Under the pieces are notes generated by a model. That model did no database searches and had not been told where the DNA came from. It was given only the letters and a program-made list of their open reading frames with translations. A stretch of DNA of 64,000 nt, from NCBI RefSeq assembly GCF_030272615.1, contig NC_081405.1, positions 22,050,047-22,114,046 on the forward strand, in the 5' to 3' direction. The first letter of the stretch is position 1. Each line of letters opens with the position of its first letter. Both the position numbers and the translations under genes were made by a program. The stretch is from Cryptomeria japonica (taxonomy: Eukaryota > Streptophyta > Pinopsida > Cupressales > Cupressaceae). Below are positions 32,776 through 44,036 of this stretch, one piece after another.

Positions 32776-34359
32776 TGTTGGCATTATGTGAACCGACATA
32801 AAGACATAATGATATTGTATGTTGTCATTGATGTCAATATGAGACATGGTGTGAACTGGCACATGTGATAGGTGAAGAGAGAGAGGAACCGGCATATGTA
32901 TGAACCAGTTTATATGCCAAAGTGAAGCGGCATATTTGTTCAAGGTGAACTGGCATGTAGTTATGGGAACTGGCACATGGAAGCATTGTATGACTACCGG
33001 TTGGTAGGTAGCTTCCACTTCAGGATTTTTGGTTGGCGTACCTCAAGTCTGTGTGACTCAATCAGTGATCTTTGTGTGATGAGTTAGCAGTATGATGGAG
33101 GACAGATCGTGTTGCCACGTAAGCTCTGTGCGTGTGAAGGATCTTGCATGAAGAAGACTATTCCTATCTACCTTGGGAATGAGCGAAGTCTGTCAAATGG
33201 TGATAACGCGTGATGGGTTATCAGCCGCCATGAAATTGGTGGATAATGGAAGATGGAGAATGTCTTGAGATCGATTCAAGATTGTTGCATTTAATGCAGT
33301 ATGATTCAACGGTCAGGATCGAATTGTTTGAATTGCTTAACCTAACAGGTTTTGGGTTTAGAGTTTTTGCTACCAACCTGTATGTTTCCTATAAGGTTGA
33401 TGTTGTGTTTCTCTTTGAGGTTGTTGGCAAAAGTTGTGAGTGTGTATCCAAGGGAAGTGATACGTGATTCTTGCTAGACCAAAGGAGAGAAGAGATAGCT
33501 GCAAAGTGAATGTGCAGAAGGTGAAAAGGAGCCAAAACGGATCTACATTAGCATTGAGTGTTGTTAACAGATCATTGTAATTCCTATTGATCTCTAACCA
33601 CTTCAACAGTTGTAAAATCCCCTAACAGGGTAGCTTTAACTGGCTTGATTCAAAATCCCTTAAATCGGGTGGTCTTAACCGACTTGGTTCAAATCCCTTA
33701 ACCGGGTAACTCGAGGCTAATGAGTTCTGAGAAGCTATAGAGCTTAGGAGATCCTTTCAGCTATTGAGTTCTTGAAATCATCTAACAAGGTGACCCTACT
33801 AGGTTTAGCCCTTAACCAGGTGATCCCTAACAAGATCGGTTCATAACAGAACCTATTGTAATGTCTTTAACTAGATAAGGCTCCTAACAGAGCGGACTTC
33901 TAAAGAGTTCAAAAGTAGCTTGTGGATATTCATCCCCACCGTGGTTTTTCCCAGTTGGGTTTCCACATGAAAAATATGTGTGTCATGTGAAATGCTTTTG
34001 TCTTGTGATGCTTTGTTTTACCTGTTAAGCATATGAAGGTTCTATGTTTTATGCCTGTCTATAAAACATATTGAACTCACTGTTGTGAAGAAGTGATGAT
34101 TAAGTTTACCTATTTATGCATGAGAGTATAATGATACTGTAGTATTGAGCCAAGAGGGAAGCTTATTGAGTGACCGGTTCATGACTGATTGAGCTGTACT
34201 GGATGTTACCGGTTGCACTCTGTTTTACCAGTATCCCTGTTTGTCAGTCATTTGGAGTATTTGTTGTCAAACCAGTTTTGGACTATATTTGTGTTTGTAC
34301 TGATTCACCCCCCCCTCTCAGTACCAGTTTGGTACTTGTGGTTCATCATTGAGTTATCA
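32776..34359 (+). repeat. 3' LTR of copia B
   Basis: A 1584-bp copy of the 5' LTR, TGTTGGCATTATGTG to GAGTTATCA, followed by the ATTTT duplication. Confidence 0.95.
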
Positions 34360-34364
34360 ATTTT

Positions 34365-35229
34365 CACAATGGGGATTACATCTAGTGGGTAAAATCAACC
34401 CTACTTCTTCCAATGGGCACAAGTTCATCCTGATAGCCACTGAGTACTTTACCAAATGGGTTGAGGAAATTCCTCTTACATACACCACTGGAAAGCAGAT
34501 ATCAAAATTCATGCTCAACTACATTATATGTAGATACAGAGTTCCAACGTGCTTTGTTACAGATAATGGACGTCCATTTAAAAACCAGGAAGTGAAAGAG
34601 TTGTGTGATGAATTTCACATACAACAGAGATTTGACACGTCATATTATCCACAAAGTAATGGACAAGCAGAGGCTACAAATAAAACAATATTGAAAATTC
34701 TTAAGAAAGTAGTCACTGACACAGGATGCGACTAGCATCTTCAGTTAAATCTTGCTCTTTGGGCTTACAGAATAGCAGTACGTACACCTACAGGAACAAC
34801 ACCATATTCCTTGGTCTATGGTACATAAGCAATACTCCCCATTGAAATAGAAATACCGTCTCTAAGAGTCTACTTACAAAACATCATATCAAAGGAAGAC
34901 TACAGGGTAGCAAGGTTACAAGAACTCAAAATCCTCGATGAAAAAAGACAAACAACATTCAACCATTTACAAGGATATCAAAACAGACTGAGACGGAGTT
35001 ATAATAAAAGAGTCCGCCCACAAACTTTTCAAGTAGGAGATCTAGTACTTAAAGAGAATCAAAGGAACCTAGCGGAACGATAAAGGCTAGGGAAATTCAA
35101 ACCTAACTGGCTAGGTCCTTTCATCATAACAAGGGTCATAGGCAATGGAGCAAATAATTTGGCTACCATGGAGGGAGATCCACTCTCTGACCCTATGAAC
35201 AACATGCACCTTAAGCGATATTATACCTA
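34365..35229 (+). pseudogene. G integrase, core and C-terminal part
   Basis: This continues 26293-26773 after copia B. The core runs SQWGLHLVGKINPTSSNGHK, FVTDNGRPFKNQ and YYPQSNGQAEATNKT. The first catalytic Asp, usually in a W-G-x-D-L-x-G context, is His here; the other two acidic residues are kept. A TAG at 34733 replaces the Trp expected before HLQLNLALWAYR. The C-terminal part has RVRPQTFQVGDLVL and GKFKPNWLGPF. The coding ends at TAA 35227. Confidence 0.87.
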
Positions 35230-37503
35230 AGGGTTGTGTAGTTTAGGTTTTACTTTCTGCATTGTATATCATATCATTTAAGACACTGCATTACATATAG
35301 TTTCTTTTTTAAATGCATCACATTCTCAAATTTTTGGCAATTACATATAATAGCATCAATAAAACAAGGCAACTGTCCAAGGTTATCATTCATTTGCATC
35401 TAAGGGAAACAAGGGTCATTTCCTTTCTTAGATATTCGGACATGAAATCTTGAGGTCCTAAGGTCACTCATTTTCAACATTACCCTGTGACGACACTTTA
35501 CTTATGGTTGGGTAGTGATTTCACTATTTGAGACTTGTTAACCCACGCTCTATCAATTGCTATATCTCAAACACACAATAAATCTCTAATTCATTCTAGA
35601 CACCTAGTTGATCATACAACTAGTAAAAAATCTAAAATTCTACTTCAACACTGCTGTAATTATCACACCCAAGTAGGTTTCATTACTTACAAGTCAAGGC
35701 AAGAAAATAAAAAAAATAAAAAAAAATAAAAAAGCTATGCCAAATATCCATCTCAAGGCGAAAAAAGTAATGATATATAACTAAAATATAATGTATACAA
35801 ATGCGATAAAAATCTTGACTATGGGAACATACAAGTAACTCCATTAGGGTTGTGAATGCCTACTGACAATGGAGCAATATTTGAGAAATTACATTCTATA
35901 ACCTCGTCGGAGCTCTCAAGGCTTGCTGGCAGCGAGGTTCTATTCGGGATGCTTTTGAAGTTAGAAAAAACTATGTAGCTAGTCATATAGGATGATAAGG
36001 ATCTTTAGTGAATACAAGAGCATGAATTAACTCATCTGCACACACATGGGCAAAAGAAGATCAAAGTTTCAAGAACCAATGGGGAAGTTTTCTGAGTCTC
36101 TATTTGTAAAGCCTAGTCACTAAGTGTGTTGATTTGAATGATTTGAGGGACCTTAAAGATCGATTAACCACTTATCTATGAAATGTTTTGCACCTCTATT
36201 TCAATTGATGTATTACAAAGGTAAAAACAAACATAGTCAACCTTGTTCGAATAGGAAATGCATCTCCATCCTGCATGTTGCATTCACATAGGTCATGTCA
36301 AAAATTCATTTGTCTCCACATACATTCTGCAGATCATCATGTCATACAGGTCTCCACACTGGGGGCATAACTGAAAAAATCCAAAAACATTGAAAAATTC
36401 AAAATCCAAAAATAGTGAAAAACTCAAAATTCAAAAACATTAAAAAATCGAAAAAACAATAAAAAACATCCATATAATGTCCTGAAAAAATCAATCAAAA
36501 ACATCCATATACGATCCTTAAAAAATCAATCAAAAACATTCAAATATCAATCTACATAAACCAAAAACATCGAAAAGGCTCTTGGAAAAGAACTAAAAAT
36601 CGAAAATCAATCAATCAGAAAAACTTGTAATAAAATGTCTTATGAGAAACAAATACCCTAGCAGATATCCAGCAAACACTTTGCATGAAGTTAACAAAGG
36701 ATATGACTATCCAGTCAAACATTTGCAATCAACTGATCAAATCATCTTATCAATCGTATCATATCCATATCAACGTGATCATTATCTTGTCTTAAACAGA
36801 AGAGGATACACTCAAAATCAGATAGGTCAGTCTTAAATGGGGTCCGCAACTTTCTGAGATCAGACATTATCAACCATCACATCAAGCAACTTAGAATGAA
36901 GGCACAAGGTCAGTATAGCTGCTGAATTTTGTCTGAGTCGGTCTTTATCTTTTATAATTTGGCAACAGATATTGTTCCTATGCTACTCAGGGATGTCCAC
37001 AAGTGACTAGAGGAGCCATGATGGACATTATCTTTTTCTTTGTTTGCTGCTTGTCTACTACGTGTTTGTTTCTTCAATGAGATATCTTTACATCTTGGTT
37101 CCTTATACCCTGATGTGCTAAGCTCCATTGTTCATAATAAGGTTCAGTGATGAATATATTGCGCAATAAAAAAATAATGACACAGGTTCGTGATTCATTC
37201 AATTTCATTCTCAATCATCTTCAATTCCTTCTAATTCTCACCTAAAATTATTCTATTTCATTATTTCATCAATCTATTCTCTCATATTATATCTCAATAT
37301 CATCTTCACATCACCTATCTCTATCTTTAATCAACTAACCATTCTTCTATCTTTCATCTCACATTCTTCTTTTTTCAAGAGATCATTCATGTCTTTAATG
37401 CACAAACAATCTCTTGAGGGGGCATTACACCCTAAGTATCACCAGGGCATACTGGGGCAGAACTTTTTATTTTCCTTGAAACAACATCGTTTCGGCATTG
37501 TCT
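35230..37503 (+). other. G 3' untranslated region
   Basis: About 2.3 kb with no supported gene. It includes an A-rich stretch of short imperfect repeats (CAAAAACAT/AAAAATC units) at about 36360-36600. Short ORFs here show no family signature, and I see no envelope-like protein. Confidence 0.6.
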
Positions 37504-37517
37504 CAAAGAGAGGAAAA
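37504..37517 (+). other. Polypurine tract of G
   Basis: AAAGAGAGGAAAA lies directly before the 3' LTR start TGTAGACACC. Confidence 0.8.
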
Positions 37518-38798
37518 TGTAGACACCTAAAAATGTCTCATTGATCATGTACTAATTATTCCACTAATTGATTAAATAATTCTTTAATTATTTAATTAAG
37601 TTAATTAATCTTATTCTTCTAATTTCATATTTCCTTGTCATCTTAATAATTATTCCATCTTCTATTTCTATCATCATTTAATCATTTTCTAAATATTAAT
37701 TAAATATTTATTATTTAATTAATTCTGATTAATTCCCCAATTTAAATAATCTTTATTATTTAAATTAATTAATTCTCAATTTCTATCTCTAATCATTTAA
37801 TCATTTACCTATTTTCTAAATATTAATTAAATATTTATTATTTAATTAATTGTGATTTAATCCTTTAAATTAAATAATCTTTATTATTTAATTAAATTCT
37901 ATTTCTAAATAATTAAATAGTTTCTTTAAATTATTTAATTAACTAATTCTTTCTTTTAATTTCATTAATTCTTCCATTTCCAAATCCCCAGATTCTATTT
38001 TCATTTAATTTCATATTCTTCTAATTTCTTCCAAATTCAAATACATGTGCATGATTTCAAAAACCAAATTGAAAATCAAAGTCAAGTTCTAGATATATTC
38101 AAATACTAATTTGAATTTAAATAAATTCAATTATTTGAATAAATCTCATGCAAAGATTAAACTGAAAATCTAAGTTAAAATGCAAGCACATGCTAAATTA
38201 ATTAATTAAATCAATTAATTAATTAAATCATTTATCTCTTCAACTTCTATTTCCATCTTTTAGTTAGCTTTTTCTAAATTAAGCTTTCTTTGTCATCTTC
38301 TTAATTTTCTCCAATCATTCTTTTTCTTCCTTCAGTTAGCTTTTTCTCAATCAGTTGAATCCATTAATCTATTCAATCTATTGAGTTTCACTCCTACAAT
38401 CAACAGTTCAACTATCAATTTTCATTTGAGCTCACCTAAGTTCCACCTTTCAATCAATCTTCTCCAAAATTCTATAATTTGAGCATCCAATCTCCATTTT
38501 CAATCCTCCTCAATCTTGGAGAATTACTATAATCACGAACTTCGAATCTTTGTGTCACTTGCAAGTTACCAGCACAATATCTGAGAGCCATCATACCACA
38601 GAGAAGAGAAGAGCGATGGAAGCGATATGCAATCTTGGAATAGGGAGTTTGATTTGATTTGATTTATAAGTCTTATTTCTTGATATTGCATTATTTCATT
38701 GTCTTGTTTGTTAGATTCTTTGATTAGATAGGGATTCAAGATTTCCCTTTGATTTCTAATTGATACATTGTTGTTAAGATGAATTTTACATGAATACA
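37518..38798 (+). repeat. 3' LTR of G
   Basis: A 1281-bp copy of 15694-16995, ending CATGAATACA and followed by the ATTTG duplication. Confidence 0.94.
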
Positions 38799-38803
38799 AT
38801 TTG

Positions 38804-39100
38804 GATGAAGCAGATGTTGAAGGATATAAGAGTTATTTGTGATGAGTGTATTTCTATATACTGTGACAATTCAAGTGCTATCAATATTTCAAAGAATTTG
38901 ATGTTGCATTCCAAGACAAAGCATATATCAATCAAGTTTACTTTCTTGAGAGAGAAAGTGAATTAGAAAAAAGTCAAATTGGAGTATGTATCTACAAAGG
39001 AATAAGTTGCAGATATCTTTACGAAGCCTTTGCCTAAAGATACTTTTGAGTATCTTAGAGAGAATTAGGGGTAATTGTCCCTCCTAATAAGAACTAAGAT
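38804..39100 (+). pseudogene. Copia A RNase H, C-terminal part
   Basis: This resumes copia A after element G with WMKQMLKDI, then IYCDNSSAINISKN, HSKTKHISIKF, FLREKV and ADIFTKPLPKDTFEYL. Stops are present, for example after FLREKVN and in the STKE region. Confidence 0.85.
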
Positions 39101-39415
39101 GCATGGATTTGCATCAGTTCGGTGAACTTCACAGAGATATCTTGTGATCTAGATTGATGAGTGAGGCTTCTACTTAGGGGGAGTAGTCAGTGTTGGTGTT
39201 CAGATTTGTGGTGAGGGAATACCGATTCCTGAAACTTTGTCATGGATGTCAAAGGGGGAGAGAAGCATGTGAAAAATCCTAAATAATTTTGAGTTGTCTA
39301 TCTAAGGGGGAGTTGATCCTTGTGATTTTGAGGGAGATTGTTGTGAGTTGATTTCTTTCTTTGCATTGATTATTTTTCGCATTCATGTGTTTCCATCAAT
39401 ACCAAAGGGGGGTAT
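39101..39415 (+). other. Copia A polypurine tract region
   Basis: G-runs occur at about 39177 (GGGGGAGTAGTC), 39245 (CAAAGGGGGAGAG) and 39304 (AAGGGGGAGTTG). The tract at the LTR border reads ACCAAAGGGGGGTAT (39401-39415). Confidence 0.75.
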
Positions 39416-40829
39416 TTTTGGATGTAAGGGGGAGATTGTTGGATGTTGCTGAGAGTTTGTTGGAATGATGTGTTGTCATTGATGCCAACATTTCCTTCTA
39501 TGTATTACAGTGTTGCAATCAGATTAAATGAATTGGTTTGGTTAGTGTGTTGTAGATGAGCTGATGTAGTTTAATGGGTTTAGAGATAAGTATCTCTAGT
39601 TGATTTAGCATAATTTTTAGTGGTCCACATGATGATTTGATCAAGTTATGAGATCTAGTATTGAGGATGTTATTTAGTTGTTCATGTTATTCGGTATGTT
39701 GGTTTGTGCTCCGAATTGCTCCAGAATTGCTATATCTTTAGTTGTGAATGTATGGGATTTATTTTGGATGTTGATGTGTATCCTCAGTTTGATTGGTTCA
39801 TGATTTGGATGTCGACAAGTGAATCTTTCATGTTGACAGTTAGTTTTGATGTTGTTCTCGATCTCCGATGGTGAGATGGTGATGATTCCGGTAATTCGAG
39901 TTATCGTGATTATTGTAATGCAATTCATGTTGCTTGTGAATATTTATAGATCATGTTCTATATGTATTCATGGTCTGCATTGATTATTGTGCACGTTATT
40001 GAAGATTTTCCTTGTCCAGTGATGTTTCTTGTGTTATGCAACATTCTTGGTGATTGTAGTGTGTTGTAGATGATTGAGGCATGATTCTTAGAGGTGTTTC
40101 ATATTTGTGGCATTGATTTGGGTCCAGACTATATCTTAGCCAACATTGTTTTGGTCCGCATATATTGTTGTAGTGTGTGAGGATATCATTTTATAATTTG
40201 TATTGAGGGTTTGGCCAACCTTGAAATATAGGTTGATGGTTTGTATAAATATATGAAATACTCATGTAAGACGTATGTCTGCGAGTGTTTGCATTGTCTA
40301 TGTGAGTGTATGATTGAATTGGATGTGCGAACAAGTGATTTGATCTTTCAAAAGTGTGAAGAAGAGAAGTATTGTAGAGTAGACAATGTGCTTAACCAGA
40401 ATTGTACTCAAGCATTTGGAGATGCTATTTTCACAGTTCATATGATCTGGATTGTAGTCTGAATGTCTTTGTAAGTCAGTGAAACTTCCTTTAAGGAAGT
40501 GAGCCTTCCCTTAAGGTTGTAGTCTTTCTGGGTTTCTTATTTTGAGTAGTGAGCTCTAGGCGGTGTGCTTGAATGTATGCACATTCCCATTTTAATATTC
40601 ACATTTAATCCTAATAGGGTATTATCTCATTATGGGTATGTTCCCATCGTGGTTTTTCCCTTAACCAAGTTTTCCATGTCAGAAATCTTGGTGTTATGTG
40701 TGTTATTGATGTGGTGTTGTTTCATACTTTAACTGTTAATTAATAGATTTGTTTTGTGGTTTCAAGTTACAATACTTTTTGGTGCAAATTGATTCACCCC
40801 CCTCTTAGTTTGATGCATTGTTGCCAACA
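39416..40829 (+). repeat. 3' LTR of copia A
   Basis: A 1414-bp copy of 7771-9157. Its first bases are TTTTGGATG where the 5' copy has TGTTGGATG, so the terminal TG is mutated. It ends GTTGCCAACA before the CTTCC duplication. Confidence 0.92.
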
Positions 40830-41510
40830 CTTCCACCATGACCTCTTTCTCTCTTATTGATTTCAATTCTTGTATTTAGCTTCTCCTCTATCATTAGGTA
40901 AAATTTATAAGAATCCCCAATTTAGTGGCTATTCTTACCAATCTTATCTCCTCTTGAATACTTGGATTGAATCCATTTATATAATAGGCTACCTTCTCTT
41001 TCTTGGAATCATAATGGCCTATCCTGATTAGTACCCTATAGAACTCTTATGTGCATTACTTGAAGAACTTACCTTCTTATTTTAAACCTTGCATCTCCTT
41101 CAACAACTCTAACTCATAAACAATGAGAATGCACTATCTCTTCAAATTTTCAATCATTCGATCCCAACTTGTTATCTTTTGTTTTCCTTTTTCAATTTTG
41201 TTTAGTTTTACTTCCTTCCTCTAGATACTAGCATGACCTTTTGCCTAGGTCTTTTCAAATTTAACCATCATAGGATCTTCCACTTCCTCGTAGTTTAATT
41301 ATTCCTCCATATCATTGATCCAATTTATCATGTCTTATGGATTAGGATTTTAACAAAATGTAAAAACGTTAATATTTAGTCTTTTCCCAATCTTGGAAAT
41401 GACCTTTAATAATATATCTTGCTTAGGATCTCCTACTACATCTTATTATTATTAAAACTAGCTTTCTTCTACTTCATCTTCACTTTTATTTCTTCCCCTT
41501 GGCTTAAACC
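40830..41510 (-). pseudogene. Ty3/gypsy gag remnant (element H), C-terminal two thirds
   Basis: On the minus strand the sequence shows gag motifs: MINWINDMEE near 41310-41340, RIGHYDSKKEKVAYYINGFN near 40980-41040, and SIQEEIRLV near 40950, continuing to the RINTR region at 7770 across copia A. Stops and frame changes are frequent. Upstream it joins 49130-49345 across solo LTR S2. Confidence 0.75.
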
Positions 41511-41938
41511 TATTGGGAAAATGGTGTCTCAACCTTGCATTTAATGAGGTTACTATTTATAGTAATTTTGTGTTTGAGCATGAAACGGTGTGAAATTCTC
41601 CCTGAAGCTTTGGATTGGTTAGATAAGAATGCCGATAAATTTGCATCACAAGATCACAGCTATTTTTGAAGATATTAAAGTTTCTATTTTTGGAAGGTGT
41701 GATGAAAGGTTTAAATTTAATTTTGAGGAATTTAGACCCTCTAAAACATCTTGAAAAGTGGGTGTAAACGACATAATCGATTACGAGGTGATAGAGCACT
41801 TTGCGATCTTTCTAAGGCATCAAACAATTTGTCAATCGAACACCCGGTTCACAAGTTATGGCCTCTAAAAGTTTGGACTCCTGTAATAGGAAATATAAAA
41901 TTCCATCAGACACATAATTGAGTTGTAAAAGGGAGGAA

Positions 41939-42994
41939 TGTTGGTATTTTGGTATGGTTTTGTCATTGATGTCAACACCTACTAAATACACCTACTTTGG
42001 AGATCCAACAACATTCACCGACAAGTAGTAATCTGTGCAACAGTTACTGGTATATGATTCACCGACAGGATATATTGTTCACTGGTACCTGGAATGACAT
42101 GGAAGACACTTGGTAATGTCGAAGAAATCATGTGGACACTTTATTTTGAAGTAATAATCATTGGTATATTCATATTTGCATATTTTCTTTTACTGGCAAA
42201 TAGGTCCAGGTTATCTAGGGTTACACCGGCAGGTTTATCTTTTCCAGATCAGCATGGCAGGCTATGGAGATGATTTATTATTGTTGTAAATGCATTAAGC
42301 CAACATGTTTAATCGGTTATTGCATCGGATATTATATTATTTGTAAAATGTTTCTATTATAATATCTTGTAGAGTCGACCTACTAAAATTGGTCTTAGGG
42401 TATGGTATAAATGTAAGATCTTATTTGTAAAGATCAAGTGTGGAATGCGAAAAATATTTAAGTGAAGGTATATGCGAGATCAAGCAGACGCATACATGAA
42501 GACATCATTTGAAGGTGAAGTTAGGTTTTTGTAGAAGCATATCAGCATTACACTGGTACTGAATCCAGCATATGAAGATGTTATTTTGTGCAGTACATTC
42601 TTATTGGATTTAACTATCCAACTGTAGTCAGTGTGACTCCCATTTGTGATTGAGCAGTGAGCTCTAGGTTGTTGGCCTTTCTGCATGTGCAGACCCCTTT
42701 TGTACACTTACTATCTGCAATAGTATCATCTGATTGTGGGTAAGGTTTCCCACCGTGGTTTTTCCCCTTACAGGGTTTCCATGTACATATATTGTTGTCA
42801 TGTGTTGTGGATGACTTTATGTTTATGTTTCATGCATTAATCCTTACCGGTATAGTGATTTACTGTTAACACTATCTACTAGCATACTTAACTAGTTTAC
42901 CGGCATTAAGCATTAAGTGGTTAATCAGTTTTGGTTTGAATTTATTAGACAACTAATTCAACCCCCCCCTCTCAGTTGTCTCCAGGACCTAACA
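41939..42994 (+). repeat. 5' LTR of copia C
   Basis: TGTTGGTATTTTGG to GGACCTAACA, 1056 bp. TATAAA is at 42406-42411. The U5 motif near the end has a run of eight C residues. Confidence 0.95.
42406..42411 (+). promoter_or_regulatory. TATA box in copia C LTR
   Basis: TATAAA in GGTATAAATGTAAG, conserved in the 3' LTR near 48061. Confidence 0.55.
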
Positions 42995-42996
42995 AT

Positions 42997-43008
42997 TGGT
43001 ATCTGAGC
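42997..43008 (+). other. Primer binding site of copia C
   Basis: TGGTATCTGAGC, one base different from the usual initiator-Met site TGGTATCAGAGC, two bases after the LTR. Confidence 0.9.
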
Positions 43009-43051
43009 TTAGTCCTCTTTTTGTAGAAGTTTAACAACTTGAGGAGATCCA

Positions 43052-43924
43052 ATGTCTACTAATTATTTCAAGAAGGACAGTCCCAAACTTGATGGAACCA
43101 ACTATGGGATATGGAAGATCAGAATGGAGACACATTTGAATTACATCGATAAAGACATCTGGGAAATTACTAAAAATGGTTATACTACTGTTGTAGCTGG
43201 TCAGACTGCTCCAACCACCTTAGCCAAAGATGAAGAAAATGATTGCAAAGCAAGAGAAGCACTCTTGAGCGCATTATCAGATCAACAAATCATGGGATTA
43301 TCAGATAGGTCTACTGCTAAAGCTATTTGGGATCATTTGAAAACACTGAATGAAGGAGATTCCACAATCAAAATTGCAAAACTTGAAAGCTTCCGAGTCA
43401 GGTATGAACATCTGAAAATGGAAGAAGATGAAAGGATTTCTACTTTTATGGAAAGAGTAAATGAAATTGTTTTGGGTATCAAATGTTGTGGAGGAACCTT
43501 GAGTGAGGATGAGATTGTTTCAAAAATCTTAAGAGGTTTGCCACCAGTATATAAAATGAAGGTTACTGCTATAAATGAGTTGAGAACAATGCCTAATACA
43601 TCAGTAACTAGGGATACATTGATTGGAAAACTTTCAGCTTTTGAAATTGAGGAATTTGGTCATGTTGCTACTATAAAGACTGATTTGGCCTTTAAAGCAT
43701 CAACATCATTTGCTCCATCATTTGACAAATCAGACTGGAGAGCCTTTTATGCAATAGAACTTGAAGAAACCAGGAAGGAGAATGAAGAGCTTGAAGAACT
43801 TGAAGCACTATTTGCAAAGAAAATGCCAAAAGGTCCAATTGGAAGTAAGTATGAAGGTAAAACACCCTTTAAATGTTTTAACTGCAATAAGATTGGTCAT
43901 ATGGCTTCAAGATGCCCTAATTGA
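43052..43924 (+). CDS. Copia C gag
   Basis: The open frame runs from ATG 43052 (MSTNYFKKDSPKLDGTNYGI) for 290 codons. It contains the copia gag N-terminal and UBN2 regions (IWDHLKTLNEG, ILRGLPPVYKMKVTAI), an acidic helix (EELEELEALFAKKMPKG) and one zinc knuckle CFNCNKIGHMASRC near residue 275. It ends at TGA after RCPN. The continuation to protease lies in another frame, which implies an indel between 43925 and 44036. Gag is otherwise unbroken. Confidence 0.88.
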   Translation: MSTNYFKKDSPKLDGTNYGIWKIRMETHLNYIDKDIWEITKNGYTTVVAGQTAPTTLAKDEENDCKAREALLSALSDQQIMGLSDRSTAKAIWDHLKTLNEGDSTIKIAKLESFRVRYEHLKMEEDERISTFMERVNEIVLGIKCCGGTLSEDEIVSKILRGLPPVYKMKVTAINELRTMPNTSVTRDTLIGKLSAFEIEEFGHVATIKTDLAFKASTSFAPSFDKSDWRAFYAIELEETRKENEELEELEALFAKKMPKGPIGSKYEGKTPFKCFNCNKIGHMASRCPN

Positions 43925-44036
43925 CATGCTAGACTAAGAGAAGAAGCTAGAAGAACATACAAGCCTAATCCTGAATATTAGAGATACAAATTTAAGAAGA
44001 ACAAAGATAAATCTTTGTTACATTGCTGATGAAGGT

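Larger units (their letters stand above)
26774..34359 (+). mobile_element. Copia element B (Sirevirus-like), complete
   Basis: A 7.6-kb element with LTRs of 1600 and 1584 bp, TSD ATTTT at 26769-26773 and 34360-34364, a Met primer site and a full gag-pol region. It interrupts the integrase of G. Coding is in one frame from 28443 to about 29980, then shifts to another frame after a small deletion. The in-frame stops in gag-pol are TAG. Apart from these the domains are well kept. Confidence 0.95.
15694..38798 (+). mobile_element. Ty3/gypsy element G, Tat/Ogre-like, split by copia B
   Basis: LTRs of 1302 and 1281 bp and TSD ATTTG at 15689-15693 and 38799-38803. Without copia B the element would be about 15.5 kb. 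The features that place it in the Tat/Ogre group are large size, long leader, small ORF before gag, gag with the CDYH...GH...C pattern, protease with DGGASLNIC, and a second RNase H after RT-RNase H and before integrase. It inserted in copia A RNase H. Confidence 0.92.
7771..40829 (+). mobile_element. Copia element A (Sirevirus-like), split by S1 and G
   Basis: An LTR copia element with LTRs at 7771-9157 and 39416-40829 and TSD CTTCC at 7766-7770 and 40830-40834. Without its two insertions it would be about 7.3 kb. Order: LTR, Met primer site, gag, protease, integrase, RT, RNase H, polypurine tracts, LTR. It inserted into the gag region of old gypsy H. Solo LTR S1 interrupts the RT and Tat-type element G interrupts RNase H; both coding sequences resume exactly after the respective TSD. 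Coding remains in one frame from 9214 to 12540, broken only by stops. Confidence 0.93.

Noticed and set aside
35230-37503. Envelope-like gene after G integrase
   Set aside because: Only short ORFs without signal peptide or transmembrane pattern; the sequence is AT-rich and repetitive.
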